Shown here: positions 19,946 to 31,770 of the stretch, piece by piece
Position numbering within the stretch: the first letter of the stretch is position 1
How the letters are laid out: each line of letters opens with the position of its first letter
DNA from: Saccharina japonica
Taxonomy: Eukaryota > Sar > Phaeophyceae > Laminariales > Laminariaceae
Length of the DNA: 64,000 nucleotides
NCBI GenBank assembly: GCA_008828725.1
Contig: MEHQ01002695.1
Coordinates: 355,164-419,163 of the forward strand
Direction of reading: 5' to 3'
Translations under genes and position numbers: made by a program
The notes under the pieces: generated by a model
Seen by the model: only the letters and a program-made list of their open reading frames with translations
Databases searched by the model: none
Told to the model about the DNA's origin: nothing

Positions 19946-22900
19946 GACTTTCTGTAAGAATTTAGTTTATAAATTGTTTCGTTTTGCTTGGTGTTAGTAC
20001 ACGCGCCCCCCGGTCGGGTTCTCGAAAATGTTAGTGGGGCATCGGATTTTGTTCTTTCGTGGTCTCCCGAGTGTTAGTGGGACACCTACTATAGTGAGAA
20101 ACAGAGGTGTCGGCCAGCCTCGCATTATTTCTTGAGAATGGTTGTGCTATGCACTTTCTTTCCGACATTACCGCATTCGGGATTTTTTGTTCTCCTGTAA
20201 ATCTCAAGGTGGCTTTCTTACGACTCGTTTTGTTAGTATGGGTGGGTGTCCTGCACTGTGTAAGTCGTCAGCAGGCCGAATATTGGGGCAGGGAAAGGGT
20301 TGACGAGAGGATGCAAATATATAGTAGATGTCATACTCTTTGTTCAATGCATACCGTCGCCGTGGCGGGCACAAAAGTGGTATCTGGAGGGTAGGGCTTG
20401 TTTGTCCCCAGGTCTCGGACTGAAGGTAGCGTGCGTATAACGTTCTCCTACTCGTGGAAGTAAGAGGTATATATTGCGGTAGCAGGGTAGAGCAGGTGGT
20501 TGGGACATCATTCTTGGTGTCTCACACGACGGTTGCTGCGACTGGAGTTTTTGCCTGATGCGCATGTATATATATATATATAGGCAGGCGCTTTTTTTTC
20601 TTTTCTTTTTTAATGAGTATTCTGGGCAGAGGATACACGCGCGATAAACGATTATTGGCAGAGCTTTGATCGCAAAAGTCTATGAATGAAGTTGGTTTTG
20701 TTCATCTTTATGACTGCATTCTCTCATCGAAGCGAAACACGTTTCCCACCCTTCCCCCCCGCACCGACTAAACACCCCTACTGCGTATCGTTTGACCAAA
20801 ACAAAGGTCGTGCCGGACAGACGGAAGCAAGCGCTGCGGTGGGCTCGACGATCAGTTTTGGGAGTCGGTGGGCTCTGCGCCGGGCTTGCCCTCGACGGTG
20901 CCATTGCGGGAGACTGCGGAGGCCGGGGTGGTGGCGGCGGCGGCGGCGGCGATTGATAGTCGATAGGTTCTCTATATCGTCCTTGCGCATCGGAATTTCG
21001 GAACGACGGCGAAGCAGGAGTAAAGAGTACACGCAGGGCTGTTTTGTGCACCCACAGCTTACACCTGTTTTCGGGTTCTCTTTCAGGCCACCATACTTCT
21101 CTTCCTCTAAGTGCCGAGGGGGACAGGGTAGATGGATGCCATGAACACACACGCTGCTTTTCATCAGTTACGAAAAACTGAAAATTGTTGTTTCCGAGCT
21201 CTCTCGTACTTGACTCGGGGGACAACGGTGGATTGGACGAAGTTTTTTTTTTCCCCATGAAGTTGCTGGAGGGGGGGGGGGGACTTTCTTCGTTATTGTT
21301 TATTATTATTAGCGCTTCGGCCAATTTGCAGTGAACGAAGGCGACAATAGAGCGATGCGCCGATCGTTTCAGTGGCAGGGCCGAACTTTATAGACTCGAA
21401 GGCTTGCAAGCAGCAGACTAGGAATAATAACAAGAATTATTAGACACAACCAGCGGACGCTTTCTTGCTTTTGTGAACATACGGCCCTACTTTCGGCAAA
21501 ACACTGTTTTTCTCACTGTCTTTTTTTTTGGCGTAAAAAAGGCAGACGACGAGTCGGGTGTGCCTCGTCTACTAATTGTGTGCGTGGAAGATCCGCATAT
21601 ATCAAGTCGATGTGGGCAAAGGACCAACACTAGACGGGCCGTTGGAGTGACTAGCACCCATCATATTCGATGAGTGCATGCATGGTTGTATGAGCCCTCT
21701 GTGTGATCCTGTTCACTGATAATATTCGTCCGTATCATAGCAGTCGAATTTCGGTATACTTATGGCTTGCTCACATCTTTGAGAACGTGTTGTGGCATGA
21801 CCACCACGAGAGAGGGCCACGGCGAAAACATGCAATGGTCGAGGAGCAAACACTTTTACCTTGCGATGGCTTTTCGTCCATCTCGCAAGCAATCAACTTT
21901 ACTGGTGAGCGAGCGGTCACTTATTTTTGTTTCGCACATTTTTCGTTGTTTCATGAGAGCAGCGCCCTGCGCGTGTAGCCAAGGACAGCAGAAACTTGGG
22001 CCTTTTTTTCAAGTTGAACATCTCCAATATTTTGCTGAATTGGTACCAGGTACCTGGTATAGTTTTTGGGGTGGATATGCGCTGAACTACGTACACGTAC
22101 CGGTACCTTTTTTCCAGACGAGAAATACCTGATAGTTTGGACATACAGCAGTTCACATTGTAGTAGCTGCCACATACCAGGCATATTGTCTTTTTCCATA
22201 CGACGATATTACCGTGGTACTCGAGTTTGCTACGTAGAAACACAGAAAAAACTGCCTAATAATCGACGGTGTGGGGCTCTTGTCCCCTTTCAGACTGCAC
22301 TCCCCTGGGTGACGTGTGCAACGATAGAGATAACATTTTTGACTGAAATGTTTTATGAATGATCGGGCTCGTTAGTACTCAAATTCGCATCCGACTTTCA
22401 TTATTTCTTGCGATGCAATAGTTGTCGTTCTAAACTTGAGCCATGGGATTATGCATCGGGTATGTATATATATATGGGTATATATGTAGCACTTACATTT
22501 TCTTCCAACGAAACGTTTTGCACGAGGTACGTATAGAGCTCCTCAAGTGGCCGCCCGCAGAAAAAAACACGGTGCATGTCTATCTATCGTAGCATGCGCC
22601 TTCTAGTGTAGATAAAACACTTGGAATTAGAGTTAGATTTAGTGTTTTTTGTGGCGTGTGCAGTACTACTGTACAAGCATACTAAAAGAGTTAAGCGTAA
22701 CGATACGCTCGTTCGCGATGCGCAGCAGCCCCCATACTTTATTATTCGCAAGCTACTTGTAGCTGCGGCTAATGCGGCACGGGAGGCGTCCAAATTTCAC
22801 ATGTATATATATACGAGTATAATAGCATCCCTTTTATTTACTTGATACCGCCAGCGTTGTTTCTTGGTTAGCTCGGCTATATGTCACTGCTTTGGGGAGA

Positions 22901-24765
22901 CTTCGTACCTCGCTCAACGCACAGCAACAACGAACCTGCGAGTTGCCGCTTTCTGGGAAAGACTTGCACGGATGGAGACCCGCGATACCGAGCCGCGGAG
23001 ACAGAGGCACAGGCACAAAGAATGACCTCCGTCCAACCTTATAATAATTGGTAACACCTAGGGAACAGCAGGGCAACGATTGCCCTTCTCTACAGTATAG
23101 CATCCCTTTTATTTACTGTATTAGCAGTGAAGCCGTCTCCTGCCGCTATAGGCCTCGAGACTCGAGAACAACTTAACTGCTCGTTGTTGTTGACCATCAG
23201 AGGTACACAAGGTATACGGTGTCGGCAAATAAGTGCGCCGCGAGGTAGGAGTGCGCTACTCTACCAGACAAAGCAATCTAGGCCGACAACCGTTAATGCT
23301 CCCAAGAACCGAGTTACATACACACAGTGTGTGGTGTGCAGCGTGTACTAAAGGTCGATCTTGATCGGGTCAGGTTCGTCCAAGGAACGGGCGATGAGTT
23401 ATTCCCCATCGTGAAACGTCAACTTAGTGAGGTCTATGGAACGGAAATTCACAACATCACAACGCACAGCAATAAACAACAACCAGCAGTGATGGACGTT
23501 TGTTTAATTTTAGACGCAGAGGAGAGAAAGAGGCTCGTAGGTGTTGGTGTAGGTACTTTGCTAAAACAGCAGTAGCCAGCAGTCCACCGAGTCGCTGATC
23601 GGTTACAAAGGCACCTGTCTATACGTAGCCGGCAAGCGCAGTACATACCTTGCCATGGGGTTTGCGCTACCCTCGTTAACGTACTTCTTCTTCTCCTTCT
23701 CTATCGGCTTGATACTCTTTGCCAAGAGAGAGTCACATTTCAACATCATATAACTGGCACGTATTTAATTTAAGCGACGCTCACTAGCTCGCCTAACAGA
23801 GGCTCACGCCAAGCCACTGGACCACTAGTACATCCACCCCAATGTCATATGCGGACACTTTCCAAACAGGTTATGAGCCCCGACGTGTTTGGTGCTACGA
23901 CGTAGAGCTGCGGTTCATGGGCTATAAGTCAAACTAAAGACTACGTCTAAGGCTCGAGCTGTTGCGTTCTCGAACTTCTTCTGCAGACACTTGCTGTGAG
24001 CTTCTCCCCAGAGCTATCAAGAGTACCGTCATCAATCTGGAGCTGCTTCTATGACGGGTAACATCGGCTCTCCCGCAGCTGCCAAGAAAGTTGTAATCTG
24101 GAGCTGTATTCTGACACCTACACACTCGTACTTGCACAGGTCGTGCTGCGAGCTTCTCCGGGTTGTGTCATTATAAAAAGTGCTATTAATACAACAGACC
24201 GTACATGGCCGACGAATTGCTCCGATAATTTTCAAGACACAGCGCTCGGTTTTCGAGTACCAGGGCTGCGAAAATGGGAGACTCCAACGTCATCGGTAAC
24301 ACCATCAACGCCACGAGGAGACTTTTCCGAGGTGGAAGTCCAGGTCAGACCAACCGAGGAAACGAATACCTGCAGTATTGCGGGAGGACGGGCCCCCTCA
24401 AGAATGAAACGGGTGCGCCGTGCATGCTATGAACAACGGCCAGCGGGGCAATGCACCGACGACAAGCCGGCTGTGACGTTCGACGAGCACTTCGACGGCG
24501 GCTTCCAATTCCAAGAGGTGCCTGGAACCCAGCAGCAAGGAGAACTACGAGTATTGACGTGGAGCAACATCAGCATTGCCTGAGATCGTCTTCACAGTCA
24601 TCTTCATCATGGAGGACCGCTGGAGCATGGTATCGACCGCGTTCGCTCATCGCGGGACTGCCTGAACGCCACCTTCGGAACGACCGCATTAATATCGTGG
24701 TATCGCCGGAGAGACGTCCTCCAGGATAGAGCCACAAACAGTATTCTAACTCTTCGGTGATGCTA
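19946..24765. other. 4.8 kb without a supported gene
   Basis: ORFs are short and show no family motifs. The longest (20680-21324 minus, 214 codons) is Pro-rich because it crosses a GGC run at 20935-20951, with no recognisable domain. A plus-strand ORF at 24143-24583 (146 codons) lies in a GC-rich stretch beside the satellite and may be a gene remnant. At 21086 an acceptor followed by seven codons and TAA could end the SRPBCC gene, but this is weak. Confidence 0.4.
23351..23395 (-). pseudogene. 45-bp fragment of a retroelement Tudor-like domain
   Basis: On the minus strand it reads IARSLDEPDPIKIDL, close to IIRFLDDPGPIKIDL in the Ty3/Gypsy remnant at 33.5 kb. A stop codon follows at once. It is a small relic. 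Confidence 0.55.
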
Positions 24766-24769
24766 TATA

Positions 24770-26372
24770 CACCACCGGTGATGTACCCTATTGTGTACAT
24801 CACCGGTGACGCCCGTAAGCCGTTACATACATCGGCGGAGCTCGTTCGACGCACACACCTTGGACGGTTCATAAAAGAGATGGAGTATGCCGACATGGGC
24901 TAGGGGGATCATGGCAGCTATCGTGGAGCCGAACCGGTCCTGTCTCCCAGGAGTTATGGGCCCCTCGATAATGTTGTGGGATATGTTGACTGGTGATGTA
25001 TTTAGCCACATATCCTTGTGACATCACCGGTGACGTATACGAGCGCTAAAATACACCACCGGCGCTCGTTCGACACACACACCTCTGGCGGTCCAGAAAT
25101 CAGCTGGAGTATGTCATGATGGGCTGGGGCAATCATGGAAACTATTATGGAGCCGCAACGATCCAGTGTTCCAGGAGTTATGGGCCCCTCTAAAATATTG
25201 TGGGATACGTAGACCGGTGATGTTTATAGCCAAATATCCTTGTGTACAACACCTGTGACGCATACAAGCGCTTAAATACATAAACGGCCTTCGTTCGCCG
25301 CTCACACCTCTGGCGGTCCAGAGCCCAACTGTAGTATGTCGGCATGGGCTAAGACTATCAACTACCTTGGAGCCGAAACGGTCCACTCTTCCAGGAATGA
25401 TGGGCCCGTCTAAACTATGTATTGCGGGATATGTACAGTAGACCGGGAATGTATATAGCCAAACATCCTTGTGTTCATCACCAATAACAAGTGATTGTAT
25501 ACATCGCCGGCGCTCGTTAACCGCACGCACCTCTGGCGGTCCAGAAAACAGCTGGAGTATGTCGGCATGGGCAAGGGCTATCATAGCAGCTACAGTGGAT
25601 CCGAAAGGGTCCAGTCGTCCAGGAGTTATGGGCCCCTCTAAAAGATTGTGGGATATGTACTGTAGACCGGTGGTGATGCATATAGCTAACTATCCTTGTG
25701 CACGTCACCGATGACGTATACAAGCGCTTGCATACATCACCGGCGCTCGTTCACCGCACAGTCCAGACACAGCTGGAGTATGCCTGCATGGGCTAGGGCT
25801 ACCATAGCAGCTATCGTGGAATCAAAACGGTCGAGTCTCCAGGAGTTATGGGCCCCTCTAAAATATTGAGGGATATTTAGACCGGTGTTGTATACGTAGC
25901 CAAATGCTATTGTGCACATCACCAGTGACGCATATAAAACGCTTATATACATAACCGGCGCACGTTCGCCGCAGACACCTCTGGCGGTCCAAAAACAGCT
26001 GGAGTATGTCGGTATGGGCTAGGGCTATCATAGCAGCTACCGTGGAGCCGAAACGGTCCAGTCTTCCAGGAGTTAAAGGCCCTTCTAAATTATTGTGGGA
26101 AATGTACAGTAGACCAGTGATGTATATAGCCACGCAGTCTCGTGTACATCACCGGTGACGTATACAAGCGCTTGTATACATCACCGGCACTCGTTCACCG
26201 TACACACCTCTGGCGGTCCAGACAACAACTGCAGTATGTCGGCATGGGCTAGGGCTATCACAGCAGCTATCGTGGAACCGAAACGGTCCAGTCTTCCAGG
26301 AGTTTTAGGCCCTCTATAACCTTGGTGGGATTAGTAGACCGGTGATGCCTATAGCCACTGTACATCACCGTT
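24770..26372. repeat. 225-bp satellite, first block (about seven units)
   Basis: Units repeat every 221-230 bp; CTCTGGCGGTCCAG recurs near 25085, 25305, 25530, 25977 and 26207. Each unit holds AGCTGGAGTATGTCGGCATG, ACGGTCCAGTCTTCCAGGAG, TTATGGGCCCCTCTAAAAT and a palindrome around GTATACAAGCGCTTGTATAC. Unit identity looks roughly 80-90 percent by eye. Confidence 0.93.
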
Positions 26373-26432
26373 GACTATGGTGTACTCGCGGGGAAAGAAA
26401 GTCACCCACACCTCCACACCCACACTCCTGTA

Positions 26433-28455
26433 CTCAGCCAAGGGCGGGTGAAAAAAAGGACCCGAGACTGGATATGGAAAAACGAGTACGCACCTAAGAG
26501 ATGGAGATAAGGAGTAGTAGTAAACTTGTTTAAGAAAGGAGACAAGGCTGACCCGGGTAACTATAGGGGAATAACGCTACTAAGCACTGTAGGTAAAACG
26601 TTCTGTAAGATTTTGAACGATAGAATGGGAACAATGATGGAGAAGGAAGAAAATATTAGCGAAGGGCAAGCAGGATTTAGGCCAAACCGTAGCTGCGTCG
26701 ATCATGTGTACACATTAGGTAAGATAATCCAAGGCAGGAAAGACGCGGGGCTAACAACGTACTGTTTCTTTTTAGATGTACAGAAGGCCTACGATACAGT
26801 ATGGAGAAATGGGCTGTGGAAAAAGTTGTGGGAAATAGGGATAAGAGGAAAGATGTGGAGAATGATGAAGAAGATGACGGAATGTGCGAGAAGTGCTGTG
26901 ATGTTGGACGGGGAAATATCGAAGTACGTTGATATCCTACAGGGAGTTGCCCAGGGATGTACGCTACCACCTAACCTATTCAAGGTATACATTAATGACA
27001 TGATATTAGCAGTAGAAGCAGCATCGCAGGGAGTCACGGTGGGGGAAGATACGGTGTCGGGATTGATGTTTGCTGATGATTTCGTTTGCATATCAGAAAC
27101 ACCCGAAGGACTGCAGAAACAAATAGAGAAGGCAATCGAGTACACCAGGAAGTGGAGAGTGACGGCGAACGTAAAAAAGTGCGCAGTAGTTGTATGTAAC
27201 GAAGATAAGGAGAGTCCGGTAACTTGTAAGTGGAAGTGGGGAGAAGATGAATTACCGATCGTAGACCAGTATACGTACCTTGGCGTAGAAATCTCAAAAT
27301 ATTGCTCTTGGGATGCACACATAAATAAAATAATAGGCAAGGGTAAGGCACACGTAGGCAAGATGGAAGCAGTCCTAACAGACTCGCACCTTGACACTAG
27401 AATTAAGAGATGTATACTGATGAACGTGATTGTACCAAAGCTAGAATATGCAGGAGAAGTATGGGAAGGGAACGCGAAGCTCGTAAAACAGCTGGAAACA
27501 GTACAGATGACAGCAGCTACAAAAGTACTAGGATGCTCAAGTACGACGAGTAATACAGTATTGAGAGCAGAACTGGGAATGTACCCACTTAAGACAAATA
27601 GAGATGTGCGTAAGTTGAAATGGCAATCTAAAGTAAAGAACATGCCAAATAAGAGGTTGCCAGCCATAGCTGATAAAGCTGTATGGGATAAAGTAACCAA
27701 AGGGCGAGCTGGAAAAAGGTGGGATAGCGTAGTCGAGAAAGTATGGAAGGATATAGGAAACCAAAAAGAGACGCTGGCCATAGAGAAATTTAGCGGATAC
27801 AAGACAGAAGTAAAAGAAAGGATAGAAAGAAGGGAAAGGCTAGCGCTGAGAAAGAAGGTGGAAGGGGAAGAACACTTAGAGATATACGGGGGGTTGAGAG
27901 AAGGAATAGGAATGAAAAGGTATCTGCACGGCCCAATGGACTTCGCGAAAAAGCTGAAACTGCGATTTCGTGTAGGGGACCTGGACCTGCCAGAAAGAAG
28001 AAGGAGGTATACCAGTAGCCGGGAGGAGGAGGAAGTAGATGCACAGATGTGCCCATGTGGCAAAGCCATAGAGAGTAGAGTTCACATAGTGGGAGAATGT
28101 GAAAGGTACAATGAGGAAAGGGATGTGCTTGAGGAGGAGATAAGGAAAATAGACGAGTGTGACATGGAGCAGTTTGGTACACTAAATAGTAGCGAGAAAA
28201 CGATCGCTATCTTGGGAGATAGATGGTGGCCACAGGCGGCGAAGCAGGAAGGGGATAAGATTAGCAAAAGGTTTCTCTGTAATATATGGAAACAACGTAA
28301 TGAGGCTGCGCGAAAGTGTCTCAGTGCCGTAGGGGGTGGCAAGTGTCTGGATTGTTCTATTAGGAGTAGGAACGGGTGTCCTGTCTGAGGGGATGCGTGG
28401 TCAATGGTCAATGACTAAGGCAAGCAACAAATGAGTACGCCCCCCCCCCCCCCAA
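26433..28455 (+). mobile_element. 5'-truncated LINE (non-LTR retrotransposon) with poly-C end
   Basis: Inserted in the satellite region. It carries the reverse transcriptase and C-terminal domain and ends CAACAAATGAGTACG followed by 14 C. No endonuclease domain is present, so the 5' part is missing. A segment at 29311-29348 is an inverted copy of 26433-26469. Confidence 0.9.
26463..28388 (+). pseudogene. LINE ORF2-like reverse transcriptase, truncated, with an in-frame stop
   Basis: Makes cDNA at the insertion site. The open stretch is 620 codons from 26526. The same frame continues upstream (RDWIWKNEYAPKRWR) to a TAA at 26508 and then GVVVNLFKKGDK, so the present ORF start is not the original start. 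RT blocks: FRPNRSCVDH (51-60), FLDVQKAYDTV (82-92, first Asp), GVAQGCTLPPNLF (140-152, where most LINEs have PQG and LSP), and FADD (182-185, catalytic Asp pair). A C-terminal Cys/His cluster (CPC near 509-511, H520, C525) resembles the zinc-like motif at the end of many LINE proteins. Closest in style to Jockey/I/CR1 elements; clade not assigned. The intact 1.86 kb frame suggests recent insertion. Confidence 0.9.
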
Positions 28456-29574
28456 CACACCCTTTTTTCATTTATTTTTCGCTCAAACTAAACATCCTAT
28501 TTGTCAGCCTTTGGGCGTCAGCTGCTCAGCAAGACGTTGTCGAAACAATGCGCACGAGCCCTACGTGTGTTGTTTGTGTGTTTCATGAATAATTTGGATG
28601 GTGAGCGTGTTGAAAGTGGTGTTTGGTTTAATTTATCTGCAATAATCGTCGGAGGGAGGGCGAACAAACGAAGTGCTGAAAAATCGGATGAGTTGGATGA
28701 GTCAAGACATTGGAACACTTTGTCCGTTGCAACCCGCGAGGTGCATAATGAACTCGGCGCAAATTTGCGCGTGCCAACTTGAGCGAACTACTGTAGTTCC
28801 TTTGAAGGATCTCGGGTGCTTGACAAAAGAACGACGCCACGCCATTTCTGATCCAACTGTTCTTAGCGTTCTCGGCCTTCCGGAATCCCACCGTCTACTA
28901 TTGAATTGAGAGCATAACCCATAAGAATGACTACTACGCAGATCATCCGGCTACCCTCCCTCAACCACACTCGTGCGGCCGTTGCAATGGGCACTGCGGT
29001 CAGAGACGGAACATGGGTTTGTGGTTTGTCGCAACTGCCCCCCTCCCCCGCCTCGGCTTGCCCCAACTTAATTCGTTTCCTTCTACGTCCGCTTCTTTGT
29101 CAGTGTCCGACCTCTGCTACTTTTAGGCGCAGTGGCTGACAAGTGCCCACTCTAAAATCAAGTAACTTGTGGTTGAGTCAAGGTTGAGTCATTGGTTATA
29201 TAAGATTTAGTATAGGAACTGGAAAAGTCATTGGTTATATAGGAATTAGTTTAGGAACTTACAAATCCCCCCCCCCCCGCCCAATCGGCCCCAAATGCAA
29301 AAATTTGAGTGGGGGTCTCGGGTCCTTTTTTTCACCCGCCCTTGACTCAGCAGGGGCCCGGGGGCAGCATCGCTGTAACACCCGGCTCGGCGGATGGACC
29401 CAGATCAATAACAAAGAGAGAAACAGAGTGTCATTTTGCGTCGTGGTCAGCGACGTTCCTAGAGCGGTTACATGTTGTGGTTCACGCAAGAACATCCATG
29501 CCTACGTACCAGTACTAAACCCGTGGATATGCCAGCAGAGGAAGGTCCGGACGCCACATACCCAAACACTGGAT
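28456..29574. other. No supported gene; spacer between LINE and next satellite unit
   Basis: ORFs stay under 150 codons with no motifs. It contains the inverted LINE fragment at 29311-29348, a C run at 29267-29279, and a short direct repeat (TCATTGGTTATATA at 29190 and 29230). Confidence 0.5.
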
Positions 29575-29780
29575 ATACACCGCCGGCGCACGCTCGCCGC
29601 ACACACCTCTGGCAGTCCAGACAACAGCTGGAGCACGTCGGCCTGGGCTAGGGCAATCGTGGCAGCTGTCGTGGAGCCGAAACGGTCCAGTTTTCTAGGA
29701 GTTATGGGCCCGTCAATAACATTTTGGGATATGTACGTAGATTGGTGATGCATATTTAGCCAAATATCCTTGTGTACGTC
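29575..29780. repeat. 225-bp satellite, isolated unit
   Basis: One unit, with CTCTGGCAGTCCAG, AACGGTCCAG and CATCCTTGTGTACGTCACC-type ends. Confidence 0.85.
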
Positions 29781-29822
29781 ACCCTAGCCCTAACCCCAAC
29801 CCTGACCCCGCCCCGACCCTTT
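29781..29822. repeat. Telomere-like CCCTAACCC run
   Basis: Reads CCCTAGCCCTAACCCCAACC then CTGACCCCGCCCCGACCC, a degenerate C-rich telomere-type repeat directly after a satellite unit. Confidence 0.6.
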
Positions 29823-30195
29823 ATATGAGTTTTGTCTCGAAAAAATCAGACGTTTTTAGTTTTTTGGAAAAATTGGTCGACCTCACTAAAAGTCATATAA
29901 TAACATATTCCTCATTTTCTATACTTTATCCTAGATAATAATTCAGTGATGCGGTAAAGGTTACTGGAGCAAATTACAGGCACGTTTGTGTGTTGTTTTC
30001 GTAGAATCGCATAAATACTAAGCAACCCATAATGAAGATACGTGTATACACCAAAGGCATTCCCCCCCACCGATCGATTTGACGATTCTGGGCTGTTTAC
30101 CATTTTTTTTGTGATTCTACAACGAAAAACATATCTTGGATTTTTCCTGGAAGAAACGCGTCTGTCTCAAAGGACAACGTCAATAAACCCGTGAT
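29823..30195. other. AT-rich spacer, nothing identified
   Basis: No ORF over 65 codons, no repeat seen elsewhere in the window. Confidence 0.5.
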
Positions 30196-31247
30196 GTGTG
30201 TATGTCGCCATGTATCCTTGTGTACATCACCGGTGACGTATACAAGCGCCTATTTACATCACCGGCGCTCGTTCATCGCTCACACCTCTGGCGGTCCAGA
30301 ACACACAGCTGGAGTATGTCGGCATGGGCTACGGCTACCACATAGCAGCTCCCGTGGATCCGAAACGGTCCAGTCTTCCAGGAGTTATAGGCCCCTCAAC
30401 AATACTGCGAGACATGTACTTTAGACTGGTCATTATGTATATATAGCCACTGTACATCACTAGTGACGTATACAAGCGCTTATATACATCACCGGCGCTC
30501 GTTCGCCGCATACGCCTCTGGCGGTCCAGATAACAGATGAAGCATGTCGGCATGGGCTAGGGCTATCATCATAGCAGCTATCGTGGAGCTGAAACGGTCC
30601 AGCCTTCCAGGAGCTATGGGCCCCTCTAAAATAATGGGGGGTATGTACACCGGCGATGTATATACTGTAGCCACATATCCTTGTGGACATCACTGATGAC
30701 GTATACAAGTGCTAACCTATACCGGCGGCGCTCGTTGCCGCATACACGTCTGGCGGTTATAATGACAGATCGAGTATGTCGGCATGGGCCTCGTAGGGCT
30801 ATCATAGCATCTATCGTAGAGTCAAAACGGTCCAGTCTTCCAGGAGCTCTGAGCCCCTCTAAAATATTGTGGGATATGTACTACATGTAGACCGGCGATG
30901 ATGTATATACTGTGCTGTAGATAAATAGTACTGTGTACATCATCGGCGAGGTATACAAGCGCTTGTATACATCACCGGCGCTTGTTCACTGCTCACACCT
31001 ATGGCCGCCCGTAAAGCAGCTGGAGTATGTCGGTATGGGCTAGGGCTACGATAGAAGCTATCGTGGAGCCGAAACGGTCCAGTCTTCCAGGAGTTATGGG
31101 CCCCTCTAAACTATTGGGGGATTCGGAGACCGGTGGTGTATAGAGCCACATATCCTTGTGGACATCACTGGTGACGTGTACAAGCGCTTGCATACATCAC
31201 CCGCGCTCGTTCGCCGCACACACCTCTGGCGGTTCAGAAAACAGCTG
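30196..31247. repeat. 225-bp satellite, second block (about 4.7 units)
   Basis: CTCTGGCGGTCCAG-type anchors recur near 30285, 30518, 30748, 30998 and 31225. The block is cut at GCTG by the Ty3/Gypsy element and resumes at 33987. Confidence 0.92.
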
Positions 31248-31770
31248 TGTGAAGTGATGACCGAGTAGAGACGATGATAGAAGAGAATGGAAGACGGAGG
31301 TTCGTTGCTTGAGCTTGAAGCAAGCTTCTTCTTCGATATGGAAAGACCTCTTGTTATTATTAACCTCTGTAGACTAGGTGAGAGACAAAAGCCTGGATGA
31401 CCAAGGGAAGAATGAGAAGTGGGAGAGGAGGCGAGAGGTGCGAGAGCCTCTTCCAGGCTCTCGGGCTCTCTTCTCCAATGGCCCGGTAGTCGGGCTGTTA
31501 TAAATCTCCGCTAATATAAGAAGTCCGTTACTCGGTTAGGTCTACTTCTTAAATCTACGGTCTATCCGCTTATTATGGGAATGTCCTTATATAAGAACAT
31601 TCCTATCTGCTTTATGAGAACTTCTCTACTGTAGTTCCTATCGGGAGTTCCGACATTATGGAATCTTCTGATGGTTCAGAACTTTCCTCTAGGCCTGTCT
31701 GGTCTACCAAAGAGAACACGCGAACAATCTTTGCGGTGTCCCATCTATAGCTGTAGGGCACCACATTACA
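31248..31770 (-). repeat. 3' LTR of the Ty3/Gypsy element (523 bp)
   Basis: Starts TGTAATGTGG and ends TCACTTCACA on the minus strand, preceded by the purine-rich GGGTGGGCTAA. The plus-strand sequence contains TTATAAATCTCC, but this is not on the coding strand. Confidence 0.75.

Noticed and set aside
20680..21324. 214-codon minus-strand Pro-rich ORF as a gene
   Set aside because: No domain, no splice context, and the Pro run comes from a GGC microsatellite.
24770..26372. CRISPR-like array
   Set aside because: Units are 225 bp throughout with no unique spacers, and the sequence is clearly eukaryotic. It is a satellite.
26789..28069. 426-codon minus-strand ORF
   Set aside because: It lies fully antisense to the LINE reverse transcriptase and is a by-product of its codon usage.
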